A stretch of DNA of 64,000 bases from UBA2199 sp964628035 (GCA_964628035.1 CAZVPI010000001.1:636977-700976), one strand, 5' to 3'; shown: positions 24,386 to 32,106, counted from the first letter of the stretch. Numbers and translations are program-made. Notes: generated by a model not told the origin, from the letters alone.

Positions 24386-25879
24386 TCATGGCTGATAGGG
24401 ATAGGAAACGAAGTCAGCGATCAGGTCCTTGCCATCAAGCCAAAACGTCACGAAGCGCCAGCCGCGCGGCATCCTCGACCGGAAGTAGAGGATGCGCCTT
24501 GCCGGCTGGCCGCGGTGCGTGAAGGCGCGGCCGCCAAGGTCATCCTCGGCCAGGAATTCCAGGTCCGGGAGCGTGTTGTAGAGCCCGGCCATGAGATGGA
24601 TGACGTCCTGCGGCTGCGCCTTGTACGTGTTCCGGTTCTCCACGGTCATGGCCGGCTCGCACTTCGGCGTGCCGAAGTCCTTCAGGAACGCCTGGAGGCC
24701 CTTCGTGCGCTCAGGCCGCGGGTCCCGGCCGGGAGCCAGCATGTGCGGAGGCAGGAGGCGGGAATCGACGAGGCCGGCGATGCCCTGGGCGATGAGCTCC
24801 GGGGCATTGCCCGAGGCCATGTCCAGGTTGGAGAGGACGATTACCGTCAGGCCGTCATCGGGCACCCGCAGCATGTAGGTCCCGGTGAAGCCGCCGTGGG
24901 CGATGACCCGCCGGCCGCGCAGATCGGAGATTTGCCAACCCAGGCCGTACAGCGTGCGCATGACCGTCAGCGGCCGGCCGTCGTTGCGGCGCGCCGGGGT
25001 CCACATCTCCTCCAACGTCTGGCGGGGGAGCAGCGTGCCGCCGGCAAGAGCGGCCTCCCAGCGGGCCATGTCCTCGATGCTGGCGTATACGCCGAAGAAA
25101 GAGGGCAGCTCGTGCTGCCAGTCGCGGCAGCCCCGCGCCAGCCCATCCTGGCGGATCGTGTAGGGCGCGACGCGGCCCTTGATGATGCGGCGCTGGTCGA
25201 GCACGCTGCTGCCGGCCATGCCGAGCGGCTTGAAGATGCGCTCGTCCAGGAAACGGGCGTAGGGCATCCCCGAGGCCTTTTCGATGATCATGCCCAGCAG
25301 GAAATAGCCCGCGTCGCTGTACTGGCCGCGCTCGCCGGGCTGGAAGGCCAGCGGGCTGCGGCGCACGAAGTCGTACTGGACCTTGGTGCTGATCGTCATC
25401 AGGCCGCCATCCTCAGTCAACTCGGAGAAGCCGCCACCATGGCAGAGCAGGTGGCGGACGGTGACCGGCTGCCAGGCGGCTGGCGCGTCGTCCAGGTAGC
25501 GGGCGATCGGATCGTCGAGCTTCAGTTTGCCGTCGCGGGCAAGGAGCATCACCGCCGTCGCCGTAATGGGCTTGGTCAGCGACGCGAGCTCGAAGACGGA
25601 CGAGGTGCGCATCGCCGTTTCGGTTTCCAGGTTGGCCCAGCCGTAGGCCTGCATTCGTTTCACCCTGCCGTCCTGAAGGATTGCCAGGGCCAGTCCGGGG
25701 ATCCGTCGGGCGGACATCTCTTTCTGGACCAGGGCGTCGATGCGCTCAATGGGCAGGGGGTCCTGGATGGCCGGCCATGCCGCCGGGCCGGTCAGGAAAG
25801 CCAGAGTCAGGCAAACTGGCCACTTCCTTCTGATCAGGCCGCCAAAACTGAGATTGTTCTTCTGGTTGTGCCCACTCAT
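24386..25879 (-). CDS. Exported serine hydrolase, beta-lactamase/class C type
   Basis: 497 residues from the ATG at 25879 (strong GGAGG); the longer frame upstream is not coding-like. After a hydrophobic leader, the catalytic domain shows S-L-T-K in ELASLTKP, the second motif as YSD (YSDAGYFLLG, again Asp where Asn is usual) and a third HGG (AHGGFTGT). A C-terminal extension of about 110 residues (PECEP... to the end) is a separate small beta domain, common in this family. Likely a periplasmic peptidase/esterase. Monocistronic; 228 bp separate it from the upstream histidine phosphatase gene. Confidence 0.87.
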   Translation of the reverse strand: MSGHNQKNNLSFGGLIRRKWPVCLTLAFLTGPAAWPAIQDPLPIERIDALVQKEMSARRIPGLALAILQDGRVKRMQAYGWANLETETAMRTSSVFELASLTKPITATAVMLLARDGKLKLDDPIARYLDDAPAAWQPVTVRHLLCHGGGFSELTEDGGLMTISTKVQYDFVRRSPLAFQPGERGQYSDAGYFLLGMIIEKASGMPYARFLDERIFKPLGMAGSSVLDQRRIIKGRVAPYTIRQDGLARGCRDWQHELPSFFGVYASIEDMARWEAALAGGTLLPRQTLEEMWTPARRNDGRPLTVMRTLYGLGWQISDLRGRRVIAHGGFTGTYMLRVPDDGLTVIVLSNLDMASGNAPELIAQGIAGLVDSRLLPPHMLAPGRDPRPERTKGLQAFLKDFGTPKCEPAMTVENRNTYKAQPQDVIHLMAGLYNTLPDLEFLAEDDLGGRAFTHRGQPARRILYFRSRMPRGWRFVTFWLDGKDLIADFVSYPYQP

Positions 25880-26107
25880 CCGCGTCCTCCTTCTGACAAA
25901 ACGGCTGCTTTGCAGGATCGGCATTTTCCAAGTCCTTCGCCTTTTATACTCGCGCAACCTCCATTGGGTGACAGGTCGTGAACAATGTCGCTGCCGGATG
26001 GATCGGTGGGCCTGGCTGCTTGGGGGGCTTTCAAGGAGCAAAGGCATCGATATGAGCTGTTGGAGTGAGCATCCAACCCGCACCAGATGGGCAATCCTTG
26101 ATGCTTT

Positions 26108-26824
26108 TTAATGAAGCAGCTGTTTTCCCGGGTCGTCGCCGCCGGTGAAGGTGCGCAGGTTCTCGGGGATGTGGCCGTAGTCGCCGAAGGCGTCGAGCTT
26201 CATCGTGCCGTCGGGGTTGACGCGAATGATCGTCAGGCTGCAGTTGGAAATGCTCATCTGCAGCCAGGCCATCGTGTCCACTTTCAGCGCTTTCGTGACG
26301 AGGTAGCGGATGACGTTGCCGTGGCACACGACGATGTCGTGGCGGGCGGCGGCATCGGGCGAGGGGACAAAATGCTCGCTGAAGAATCGCTCGATGTTTT
26401 TCACGCAGGCGGCCATGGTTTCTGCGGTTTCCTCGGCCATGACGTCCTGCCGCCAGGTCGGGGGCGTGCACTCCGAGATCAGGGGATCCTGCTTCAGCTC
26501 CAGCCCGGGAAACTCGCGGCCGATGACCCGGGCGGTCTGCCGGGCGCGGGTCATGGTGCTGCTGGTCAGCGAGGTGAACGCGACCGGCATGGCCCGCAGC
26601 CGCGCGGCCAGCAGCCGGGCCTGGGCGATGCCCAGCGGCACCAGCCCCCTGCCGGTGAACTCGTCCCGCTCGTCGGCGTGGTCGTACTGGCCGTGGCGGA
26701 CCAGGTAGATCGTCCTGGCCCCTTTTTTCGCCGCTTCCGCCGCTTGGCCCCAGGCGGCCGCGGGAAAGACGATCGCGACAGCCAGCAGCGCGATCAAAGC
26801 CCATGTCGGTTTTTGTTTCATCAT
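26108..26824 (-). CDS. Exported histidine phosphatase superfamily protein
   Basis: 238 residues from the ATG at 26824 (a second ATG follows directly). A signal peptide (to about AAAWGQ) precedes a histidine phosphatase domain. The phospho-accepting His is in LVRHGQ, the Arg cluster in TMTRARQTARVI, and the second catalytic His in VVCHGNVIRY. It is closest in layout to the PGAM5/SixA-like branch rather than the glycolytic mutases. A good promoter lies just upstream. The substrate is unknown. Confidence 0.88.
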   Translation of the reverse strand: MMKQKPTWALIALLAVAIVFPAAAWGQAAEAAKKGARTIYLVRHGQYDHADERDEFTGRGLVPLGIAQARLLAARLRAMPVAFTSLTSSTMTRARQTARVIGREFPGLELKQDPLISECTPPTWRQDVMAEETAETMAACVKNIERFFSEHFVPSPDAAARHDIVVCHGNVIRYLVTKALKVDTMAWLQMSISNCSLTIIRVNPDGTMKLDAFGDYGHIPENLRTFTGGDDPGKQLLH

Positions 26825-26843
26825 GTTCCAACCTCTCGGGCAG

Positions 26844-26872
26844 AGTATACGCAATTCCGACCGGCACATCAA
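26844..26872 (-). promoter_or_regulatory. Promoter for the histidine phosphatase gene
   Basis: On the minus strand, TTGATG (26867-26872), 17-bp spacer, TATACT (26844-26849), about 20 bp before the start codon. Confidence 0.55.
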
Positions 26873-27121
26873 TTTGGCCAGCTTCGGGGTCGGATCTCGA
26901 TATTCGACATTTGCTCCCGAATGTCCAATGCTGAGACCTGGCACCGTGGCCGTTAGAAGAAGACGTCAGGCAGCAGATGTTCGTGGTTAGCAAGAGTCTT
27001 CTGATGTCTGCAGGGATAACCGGATCTTGCTGGCGTCTGACGTCTAGCGTCTAACGTCTCTCTTCGGTTATGATGTGCGCATGAACAAGAAGGTCAGCTC
27101 AATCCTGGGCGCGGTGTCGCC
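26873..27121. other. Intergenic region with heptamer repeats
   Basis: No gene is seen. It holds a run of ACGTCTA-type heptamers at 27033-27059 directly before the decayed cyclase fragment. A short ORF starting at 27081 ends after 20 codons and is not supported as a gene. Confidence 0.4.
27033..27059 (+). repeat. Degenerate heptamer repeat (ACGTCTA type)
   Basis: Consecutive units GCGTCTG, ACGTCTA, GCGTCTA, ACGTCT. The same family occurs at 30591-30620 and 31084-31114. Confidence 0.7.
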
Positions 27122-27367
27122 CGGCGCGCCCAGGCCCTAAGACGGCTGGCCCTGGAGCAGGAACGCTCCGAGAAGCTCCTGTTGAACATCCTGCCCTGCG
27201 AGGTCGCCGCCGGCATCCCGCGGGCGCGCGCCGACCATGCGTAGGCTGGTCGCCGGCTGGCCTTCCGCATCGGCATCCACTCGGGCCCGGTGGTGGCGGG
27301 GTGATCGGGCGCCGCAAGTTCCTCTACGACCTGTGGGGCGACGCGGCAAACACCGCCAGCCGAGGTA
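27122..27367 (+). pseudogene. Decayed class III adenylate/guanylate cyclase
   Basis: Three short reading frames recall a class III nucleotide cyclase. From 27122, in one frame, comes the linker before the catalytic domain (LALEQERSEKLLLNILP) ending at a TAG. From about 27259, in another frame, comes FRIGIHSGPVVAG, ended by a TGA. After a one-base shift at about 27300 comes VIGRRKFLYDLWGDAANTASR. These are the conserved C-terminal half motifs of the cyclase homology domain. The roughly 90 residues that should lie between the first and second pieces, including the metal-binding Asp residues, are missing. It cannot make an active enzyme and no start or promoter is evident. Confidence 0.8.
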
Positions 27368-27534
27368 CGGGCGGCATTACCTGGCGCCAGGACTGGGAGC
27401 AAAAGATTTCAGGACGGGGGCCGCCAAAAGGTAAAAGGCGACGATTCTCAATCCGGGAATAGGTGGGAGCATTGACGGCGCCGGAGCCGGCCAAGCCTGA
27501 AAATGGCTGCCAGACGGGCCGGGAATGATTACGC

Positions 27535-28062
27535 CTATTCCTTGGCCAGCACGGCGTTGATCGTGTAGGTCTGCCCGCTCCTTATCTGGAACGTTTCCAC
27601 GTAATCCTGGTACCCATCCTTGGTCAGCTTGATGGTGTGCTGCACGGGGGTGACGTTGGTGATGGTGGTGGGCGTGAAACGGCCCGTATTTTTGATGTCG
27701 TAAAAGACCAGGGCTCCTTCGGGAACCGAGCTCACGTGGATGACGGTTTCGGCCGCGGTGTTGCCGGGCTGCTTGATGGCCAGGAAATAGACGGCCGCGG
27801 CCAGGATGACGGCCACGCCGGCGATGACCAGCGGCGCGCCCTTCCGCCTCTTGTTGAAATCGGGCCATCCCTCGTCTTCTTCCTGCTCGACGACGCGGGG
27901 AGTCCTGTCTTCATCCTCCGCGGCGGCGCCAGGGCCCTGGGGGTTCGACCCGGCCGGGGGAGTGGTCGCCGGCGCCGGCAAGGCCTGGAGACACAAGGCC
28001 GACACGAGGGCGAGGAACGCCAGGAGGGCGATCGGCTGACAATGACTGCGGAAGACTCTCAT
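27535..28062 (-). CDS. PEGA-domain membrane protein
   Basis: 175 residues from the ATG at 28062. It has an N-terminal signal/anchor (about 8-28), a Pro/Ala/acidic linker, a second transmembrane helix (about 76-96, APLVIAGVAVILAAAVYFLA) and a PEGA domain (about 106-172) with SVPEGALVFYD and the G-Y closing strand LTKDGYQDYVETF. PEGA domains are small surface-adhesion or carbohydrate/peptide-binding beta modules. Monocistronic, with a promoter-like TTGACA upstream. Confidence 0.82.
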   Translation of the reverse strand: MRVFRSHCQPIALLAFLALVSALCLQALPAPATTPPAGSNPQGPGAAAEDEDRTPRVVEQEEDEGWPDFNKRRKGAPLVIAGVAVILAAAVYFLAIKQPGNTAAETVIHVSSVPEGALVFYDIKNTGRFTPTTITNVTPVQHTIKLTKDGYQDYVETFQIRSGQTYTINAVLAKE

Positions 28063-28114
28063 GAGACACCTTTCGCGGGGAGCACAATTCGGCACATGCG
28101 CTCGGCCGCTCTTT

Positions 28115-28143
28115 ATCTTGAAACAAAACCGGCCGAATGTCAA
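28115..28143 (-). promoter_or_regulatory. Candidate promoter for the PEGA gene
   Basis: Perfect -35 TTGACA (28138-28143), 17-bp spacer, weak -10 CAAGAT (28115-28120) on the minus strand. Confidence 0.4.
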
Positions 28144-28339
28144 TGCGCCGCCGCATTGGCCGCTCCGATCCCTGCAAGCTCGAGAGGTGCCTTCGCGAGG
28201 TGGAATCGGCCGGCAACGGTCAGATCCGCGTTGGCCAAGCCGGGCTCGAGCCCAGCCCCAAGTCTTTCCGCCTTGGCATTGATTTTTCCGCTGCCTGGGA
28301 GTACGGTTTTTCCATCGATCGACCGAGGGAGGAATAATC

Positions 28340-28729
28340 ATGAAATTCAAGACATTGATGACCATCAAGGCCGTCGTCTGCCTGGGCTTCGCGCCGCTGC
28401 TGCTGTTCGTGCCCGCCTGGCTGCTGGGCCTGCTGGGCCTGGAGTTCGGCTCGGGCGCGGCGCTGCTGGCGCGGGAGTACGGGGCGACGCTGGTCGGCAA
28501 CCTGCTGCTGACCTGGCTGGCCAGGAACGTGGCGGCGGGGAAGGCGCGGTCGGCGATCGCCTGGGACCTCTGCCTCTACGACGCGATCGCCCTGGTGGCC
28601 ACCCTGGCCCTGCTGCTGTCAGGAACCATGAACTGGCTGGGCTGGGGCATCGCCCTGGTCTACGCCTTCTTCGCCGGCGGCTTCGCCTTCTTCCTGAAGC
28701 CGGAGGAGAAGCCCGCGCCTGCTTTCTGA
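28340..28729 (+). CDS. Small four-helix membrane protein
   Basis: 129 residues, four hydrophobic segments (about 8-30, 42-62, 72-92, 98-120), a short Lys/Glu-rich C-terminus, and no charged active-site motif. The start has GGGAGGA 8 bp upstream. It resembles generic DUF4345/DoxX-size proteins without a firm match. The YcaQ-like gene follows in the same direction after 136 bp. Confidence 0.75.
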   Translation: MKFKTLMTIKAVVCLGFAPLLLFVPAWLLGLLGLEFGSGAALLAREYGATLVGNLLLTWLARNVAAGKARSAIAWDLCLYDAIALVATLALLLSGTMNWLGWGIALVYAFFAGGFAFFLKPEEKPAPAF

Positions 28730-28865
28730 TCGTCTACAGGGCAGAAAGAGCCGTACGCAGGAAAAAGCCGGGGTCTGCCTACGGTGGCTGCAGGGAAGCA
28801 TCCCGGGCCCGCGTCCGGCATCCGGCTTGCCCCGTGCCGGAGGATTTTGCTAGTATGTTCCGGTC

Positions 28866-30089
28866 ATGAACCCGTCCATCTCACAGAAAGAGGCCCGGCG
28901 GCTGCTGCTGCGCAACTTGCTCCTGGACGGCCGGGAGCCGATCCGGGCCGGCAAGGGCGGCGTGGCCCGGGTCGTGGGGCGCCTCGGCTACGTGCAGATC
29001 GACACCATCTCGGTGATCGAGCGTGCCCACCACCATGTGCTGTGGACGAGGATCCCAGGCTATCGGCTTGAGCACCTGCACCAGGCGCAGGCCCGGGAGA
29101 GGACGGTTTTCGAGTACTGGGGTCACGCCGCCTCCTACCTGCCGATGAAGGACTACCGTTTCTACCTGCCCATGATGAAGGGCTTCTACGACCCGAAAGA
29201 CGCGTGGTTCCGGGGCTGGGGAGAGAAATACGGAGCCCTGCTCGAACCGGTGAAGAGACGGATCCGGGAAGAGGGGCCGCTGGCGGCCCGCGATTTCGAG
29301 GATCCGCGGGGAAGGAAAGGGCCGTGGTGGGACTGGAAGCCGGCCAAGGCGGCGCTGGAGCTTTTGTTCTGGCGCGGCGAGCTCATGGTCCGCGAGCGCC
29401 GTGGCTTCGAGCGTGTGTATGACCTGAGCGAGCGCGTCCTGCCCGCCGGCACCGACACGCGCATGCCCTCGGAGGAGGAACTCGGCCGCTTCATCGTCCT
29501 GCGCGCGCTGGGCGCCCTGGGCCTGGCCTGCGAAAGGGAGATCCGCGATTACATCCGCATCGGCGACCGCCATGCCGTGTCGCGGGCGCTGGCCGGAATG
29601 GAGAGCGGCGGCGAGATCGTCCGCCTCGCCGTCCATGGGCAAAAGGGCACGGCCTTCGCGCTGCCCGCGGTCCTGGAACGGGGAGGCCGCCTGCGCGCCG
29701 CCCGGCCGCCCCGGGTCCGCTTCCTGTCGCCCTTCGACAACCTGGCCAGTTTCCGCCCGCGCCTGCGGGAACGCTTCGGCTTCGATTACGCCTTCGAGTG
29801 CTACGTGCCGAGGCACAAGCGCAGCCACGGCTACTTCGTCCTGCCCGTGCTCTTCGGCGAGGAGCTCGTCGGCCGCCTCGATCCCAAGGCCGACCGCGCC
29901 GGGAAAACGCTGCTCGTCCGCCGCCTGGCCATCGAGCCCGGATTCGCTTCCGCCGACGGCCTGGTCCCCGCCCTCGCCCGCGCGCTGCAGGACTTCGCCC
30001 GTTTCAACGGCTGCGAGCGCATCAAGCTGGGAAGAATCCTTCCAGTCAAGCTGGCAGCCCCGTTGGATCAAGCAGTCGGAGTGGGATAA
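28866..30089 (+). CDS. YcaQ-type DNA glycosylase (winged-helix, interstrand cross-link repair)
   Basis: 407 residues matching the HTH_42/YcaQ family, which removes bulky or cross-linked alkylated bases from DNA. The catalytic Q-phi-D motif is Q44-I-D46 (YVQIDTISV). Other family blocks are RAHHHVLWTR, 'FEYWGHAASYLP' and a tandem winged-helix core to about residue 320, ending with RIKLGRILP. Full length compared with known members. The downstream zinc-ribbon gene starts 24 bp after the stop and may be co-transcribed. Confidence 0.88.
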   Translation: MNPSISQKEARRLLLRNLLLDGREPIRAGKGGVARVVGRLGYVQIDTISVIERAHHHVLWTRIPGYRLEHLHQAQARERTVFEYWGHAASYLPMKDYRFYLPMMKGFYDPKDAWFRGWGEKYGALLEPVKRRIREEGPLAARDFEDPRGRKGPWWDWKPAKAALELLFWRGELMVRERRGFERVYDLSERVLPAGTDTRMPSEEELGRFIVLRALGALGLACEREIRDYIRIGDRHAVSRALAGMESGGEIVRLAVHGQKGTAFALPAVLERGGRLRAARPPRVRFLSPFDNLASFRPRLRERFGFDYAFECYVPRHKRSHGYFVLPVLFGEELVGRLDPKADRAGKTLLVRRLAIEPGFASADGLVPALARALQDFARFNGCERIKLGRILPVKLAAPLDQAVGVG

Positions 30090-30113
30090 AATTTGCTCGC
30101 AGGGAGGTTGCGC

Positions 30114-30500
30114 ATGGAGGTAACAAGGTACTCCTGTCCCGCGTGCCGAGAAGCCATCAAGGTTGCTGATGCCCGGTTGAGAGGCGGGCAGGTCGTCACC
30201 CGCTGCCCGACCTGCTTCCGCGAGCTCCGGCTCTTCAAGGCCATATGCCCTGTTTTTCCTCCGATCGAATTCCACAAGCACCTGGGCTTCCCAAAGAGCG
30301 TTCTGCGCTATTTGCATGATATCCTTTTTTTGAAGCGGAATCATTGCTCCATGCAACCGAAATACCTTTTCATTTATGAAGACACGTACGAGGGATGCAT
30401 GAAACTGGTAACCCGCTGCGAGAAGCACAAGGACAAGCTTTCGCCGCCGGCGCTTACGGCCTCCCTGAAAGGAAAATACGTTGATGAGACCATGGATTGA
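30114..30500 (+). CDS. Small zinc-ribbon protein of unknown function
   Basis: 128 residues from the ATG at 30114 (AGGGAGG upstream). Two CxxC pairs, C8-x2-C11 and C31-x2-C34, form a probable zinc ribbon. The remaining sequence (a KHLGFPKSVLRYLHDILF helix, then a tail with KGKYVDETMD) is not recognised. It is 24 bp after the YcaQ-like gene, and a short ORF with a good ribosome site follows 12 bp later, suggesting a small operon. Confidence 0.7.
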   Translation: MEVTRYSCPACREAIKVADARLRGGQVVTRCPTCFRELRLFKAICPVFPPIEFHKHLGFPKSVLRYLHDILFLKRNHCSMQPKYLFIYEDTYEGCMKLVTRCEKHKDKLSPPALTASLKGKYVDETMD

Positions 30501-30512
30501 GATGGAGGGGAG

Positions 30513-30608
30513 ATGATCGAAAAGGTGTATCACCTAACCCAGGGCGACGCCAAGACGATCGAGAAGGTCGTCCTGGAGTTTCTTCTCTTGCTAACGTCTA
30601 ACGTCTAG
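30513..30608 (+). pseudogene. Short ORF ending in heptamer repeat, probable truncated gene
   Basis: 31 codons with a strong GGAGGGGAG site, reading MIEKVYHLTQ then GDAKTIEKVVLEF before running into the heptamer array (encoding LLLLTSNV) and its TAG stop. The first 23 residues look like ordinary protein. The end is supplied by the repeat, so a longer gene seems to have been cut here. Confidence 0.5.
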
Positions 30609-30620
30609 CGTCTACCGTCT
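30591..30620 (+). repeat. Degenerate heptamer repeat (ACGTCTA type)
   Basis: Units CTAACGT, CTAACGT, CTAGCGT, CTACCGT, CT, preceded by TTTCTTCTCTTG. The copy at 31084-31114 is preceded by almost the same bases. Confidence 0.75.
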
Positions 30621-30746
30621 CAAGCTCCTTCCCCAGCCATAAAATGCCCTTTCCTATTGACTTGCCGTTCCCCCTTCCGGAAAAAGGGAGAAATTTCGCC
30701 GCGCAAACCGGGAAAGCGCATCCAATAAAGGGACAGGGAGGTCGTG

Positions 30747-31094
30747 ATGACGACAGGAGGGAGGAGCGCCTTTTTCTTTTCCCTGATTCTGCTTGCCGCC
30801 GCGTCGATCCTCGGGGCGGAGGAGCTCTACCGCGTCAAGCCGGAGGCGGCCAATTTCCGTTCCGGGCCGGGGATCAGCCACAAGGCGCTGGGAACCCTGC
30901 GCCAGGGCGACACGCTGGCGCTGCTGGAAAGGAGCGGCGAATGGCTGAAGATGGCCTGCCGCTCGGGGAAGCTGAAGGGGATGGAGGGCTGGGTGGCGAA
31001 GTCGGCGGTGCAGTTCTTCCGCGAAGTCGGCTTTCGACAACTATCGTTCGCTGGGAGTTTGTCCTTTGAAGCTTCTTCTCTCGCTAACGTCTAG
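30747..31094 (+). CDS. Exported bacterial SH3-domain protein with repeat-derived tail
   Basis: 115 residues. The ATG at 30747 (AGGGAG upstream) begins a signal peptide ending near ILGAEE. An SH3b domain (about 25-95) follows, with YRVKPEAANFRSGPG and 'LRQGDTLALLERSGEWLKM' and the closing GWV. These domains bind cell-wall peptides. The last roughly 10 residues (SFEASSLANV) are encoded by the heptamer repeat region. The family usually continues or stops before this point, so the native C-terminus has probably been replaced. Confidence 0.75.
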   Translation: MTTGGRSAFFFSLILLAAASILGAEELYRVKPEAANFRSGPGISHKALGTLRQGDTLALLERSGEWLKMACRSGKLKGMEGWVAKSAVQFFREVGFRQLSFAGSLSFEASSLANV

Positions 31095-31114
31095 CGTCTA
31101 ACGTCTAACGTCTA
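31084..31114 (+). repeat. Degenerate heptamer repeat (ACGTCTA type)
   Basis: Units CTAACGT, CTAGCGT, CTAACGT, CTAACGT, CTA; overlaps the end of the SH3 gene. It shares its left flank (CTTCTTCTCT) with 30591-30620. Confidence 0.75.
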
Positions 31115-31135
31115 GATCTCGATCCATTGCTGTTG

Positions 31136-31164
31136 CTCGTCACTCGTCACTTTTCACGCGTTAC
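31136..31164 (+). repeat. Second heptamer repeat family (CTCGTCA type)
   Basis: Units CTCGTCA, CTCGTCA, CTTTTCA, CGCGTTA, C. It lies 22 bp from the ACGTCTA array but has a different unit. Confidence 0.6.
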
Positions 31165-31220
31165 TATCCTATGGATCGATAAGGAATATGGTTGTGCGAG
31201 GTGTATGGAGTTAAAAGAAA

Positions 31221-31328
31221 CTTGGTAGCGGGGGTAGGATGAGCGGTCCATCCTCCTGTCGTCGGCCGGCCCGCAGGTCTCGGCGTCCGCTTCGCGTCCA
31301 CCTCGGCTTGAACCTACGACCTTTGGGG
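31221..31328 (-). pseudogene. Broken copy of the tRNA-fMet 3' part, split by 67 nt
   Basis: Bases 31221-31240 repeat the acceptor/CCA end and T-stem of the genuine tRNA (31371-31390), and 31308-31327 repeat its T-loop, variable region and anticodon 3' stem (31391-31410). Between them lies a 67-nt GC-rich insertion (31241-31307) placed within the T-loop. The 5' half of the tRNA is absent. Flanking bases (AAGAAA, CTTGG) are also shared, so the duplication extends slightly beyond the tRNA. Confidence 0.8.
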
Positions 31329-31372
31329 AAAAGAGTGGATGGTCTATTACTATGATTTTATTCAAGAAAACT

Positions 31373-31449
31373 TGGTAGCGGGGGTAGGATTTGAACCTAC
31401 GACCTTTGGGTTATGAGCCCAATGAGCTACCTGGCTGCTCCACCCCGCG
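31373..31449 (-). tRNA. Initiator tRNA-Met (CAT anticodon), CCA encoded
   Basis: 77 nt on the minus strand: CGCGGGG at the 5' end, anticodon loop CTCATAA, T-loop TTCAAAT, and an encoded CCA. It is the initiator: the anticodon stem has three consecutive G:C pairs (GGG/CCC) and the 1:72 pair is unpaired. Here it is C1-U72 rather than the usual C1-A72. The rest is nearly the E. coli fMet sequence. A strong promoter lies just upstream, and a broken copy of its 3' part lies just downstream. Confidence 0.95.
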
Positions 31450-31461
31450 GTCCAAAAAAGT

Positions 31462-31490
31462 ATTATAACCAAGGCCGCCGCCGAAGTCAA
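31462..31490 (-). promoter_or_regulatory. Promoter of the tRNA-fMet gene
   Basis: -35 TTGACT (31485-31490), 17-bp spacer, perfect -10 TATAAT (31462-31467) on the minus strand. The tRNA 5' end follows about 13 bp later. Confidence 0.75.
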
Positions 31491-31770
31491 GCGGCCGTTT
31501 CAGGATTGTCTCATCCCTGCTGTCCTGCTGGCAATACAAATATAACCGGAACTGTCACGGCAAGGGGACACTTGACTTGAGAAAAGCTGGCAGCGGCGTT
31601 GCATTCATGCGTATTGTAAAAAGGGTTGTGATGAAGGCGATTGCAAATAAATGCCGCCTGGTGCATTATGATTCGTGCTACCGGGAGCCCATGCAAGAAA
31701 AAGTGACAATTCTTGTTTTCCATTGCGGGTTGCGGCAGGATTCTGCCGCCGGCCTGCCAGGGAGGGTGAA
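31491..31770. other. Intergenic region, nothing recognised
   Basis: From upstream of the tRNA promoter to the lipoprotein start. It is AT-richer in the middle. No gene, RNA or repeat is identified. Confidence 0.35.
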
Positions 31771-32106
31771 GTGAAAAAAATCGTGCTGCTGACCGCGGTT
31801 GCCGCGCTCCTGTCCGGGTGCGCCGCGCACGGCTACCGCTCCGAATTCGAGTTCGCCGGCAAGCTGGCCCGCGAGGGGCTGTGGCAGGAGGCCCGTTTCC
31901 GCCTGTTGAAGGCGCAGGCGGCCGGGTACGATTCGGCCGCCCTGCACAACAACCTGGCCGTGGTCCTGGAGGCGCTCGGCCGCTTCGAGGATGCGCGCCG
32001 CGAGTACGAGGCCGCCCTGAAGCTCGACCCGCGCAGCGAGCCGATCCGCGGCAATTATGAGAAACTCAAGAAGAACCAGGAGAAGGCCGCCCATGAAAAG
32101 AAGTAA
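31771..32106 (+). CDS. Small TPR lipoprotein
   Basis: 111 residues from a GTG at 31771 with a strong GGGAGGGTGAA site. A lipobox (ALLSGC, Cys about 16) is followed by tetratricopeptide repeats; the clearest unit is 'ALHNNLAVVLEALGRFEDARREYEAALKLDP' (partial). TPRs mediate protein contacts. It overlaps the next lipoprotein gene by 14 bp, and the three genes up to 35639 form a probable operon for an outer-membrane/periplasmic assembly. Confidence 0.82.
   Translation: MKKIVLLTAVAALLSGCAAHGYRSEFEFAGKLAREGLWQEARFRLLKAQAAGYDSAALHNNLAVVLEALGRFEDARREYEAALKLDPRSEPIRGNYEKLKKNQEKAAHEKK

Noticed and set aside
26031..26107. Minus-strand extension of the histidine phosphatase frame past its stop
   Set aside because: Belongs to a different frame that reads through low-complexity sequence; the phosphatase ends at 26108 with a complete domain.
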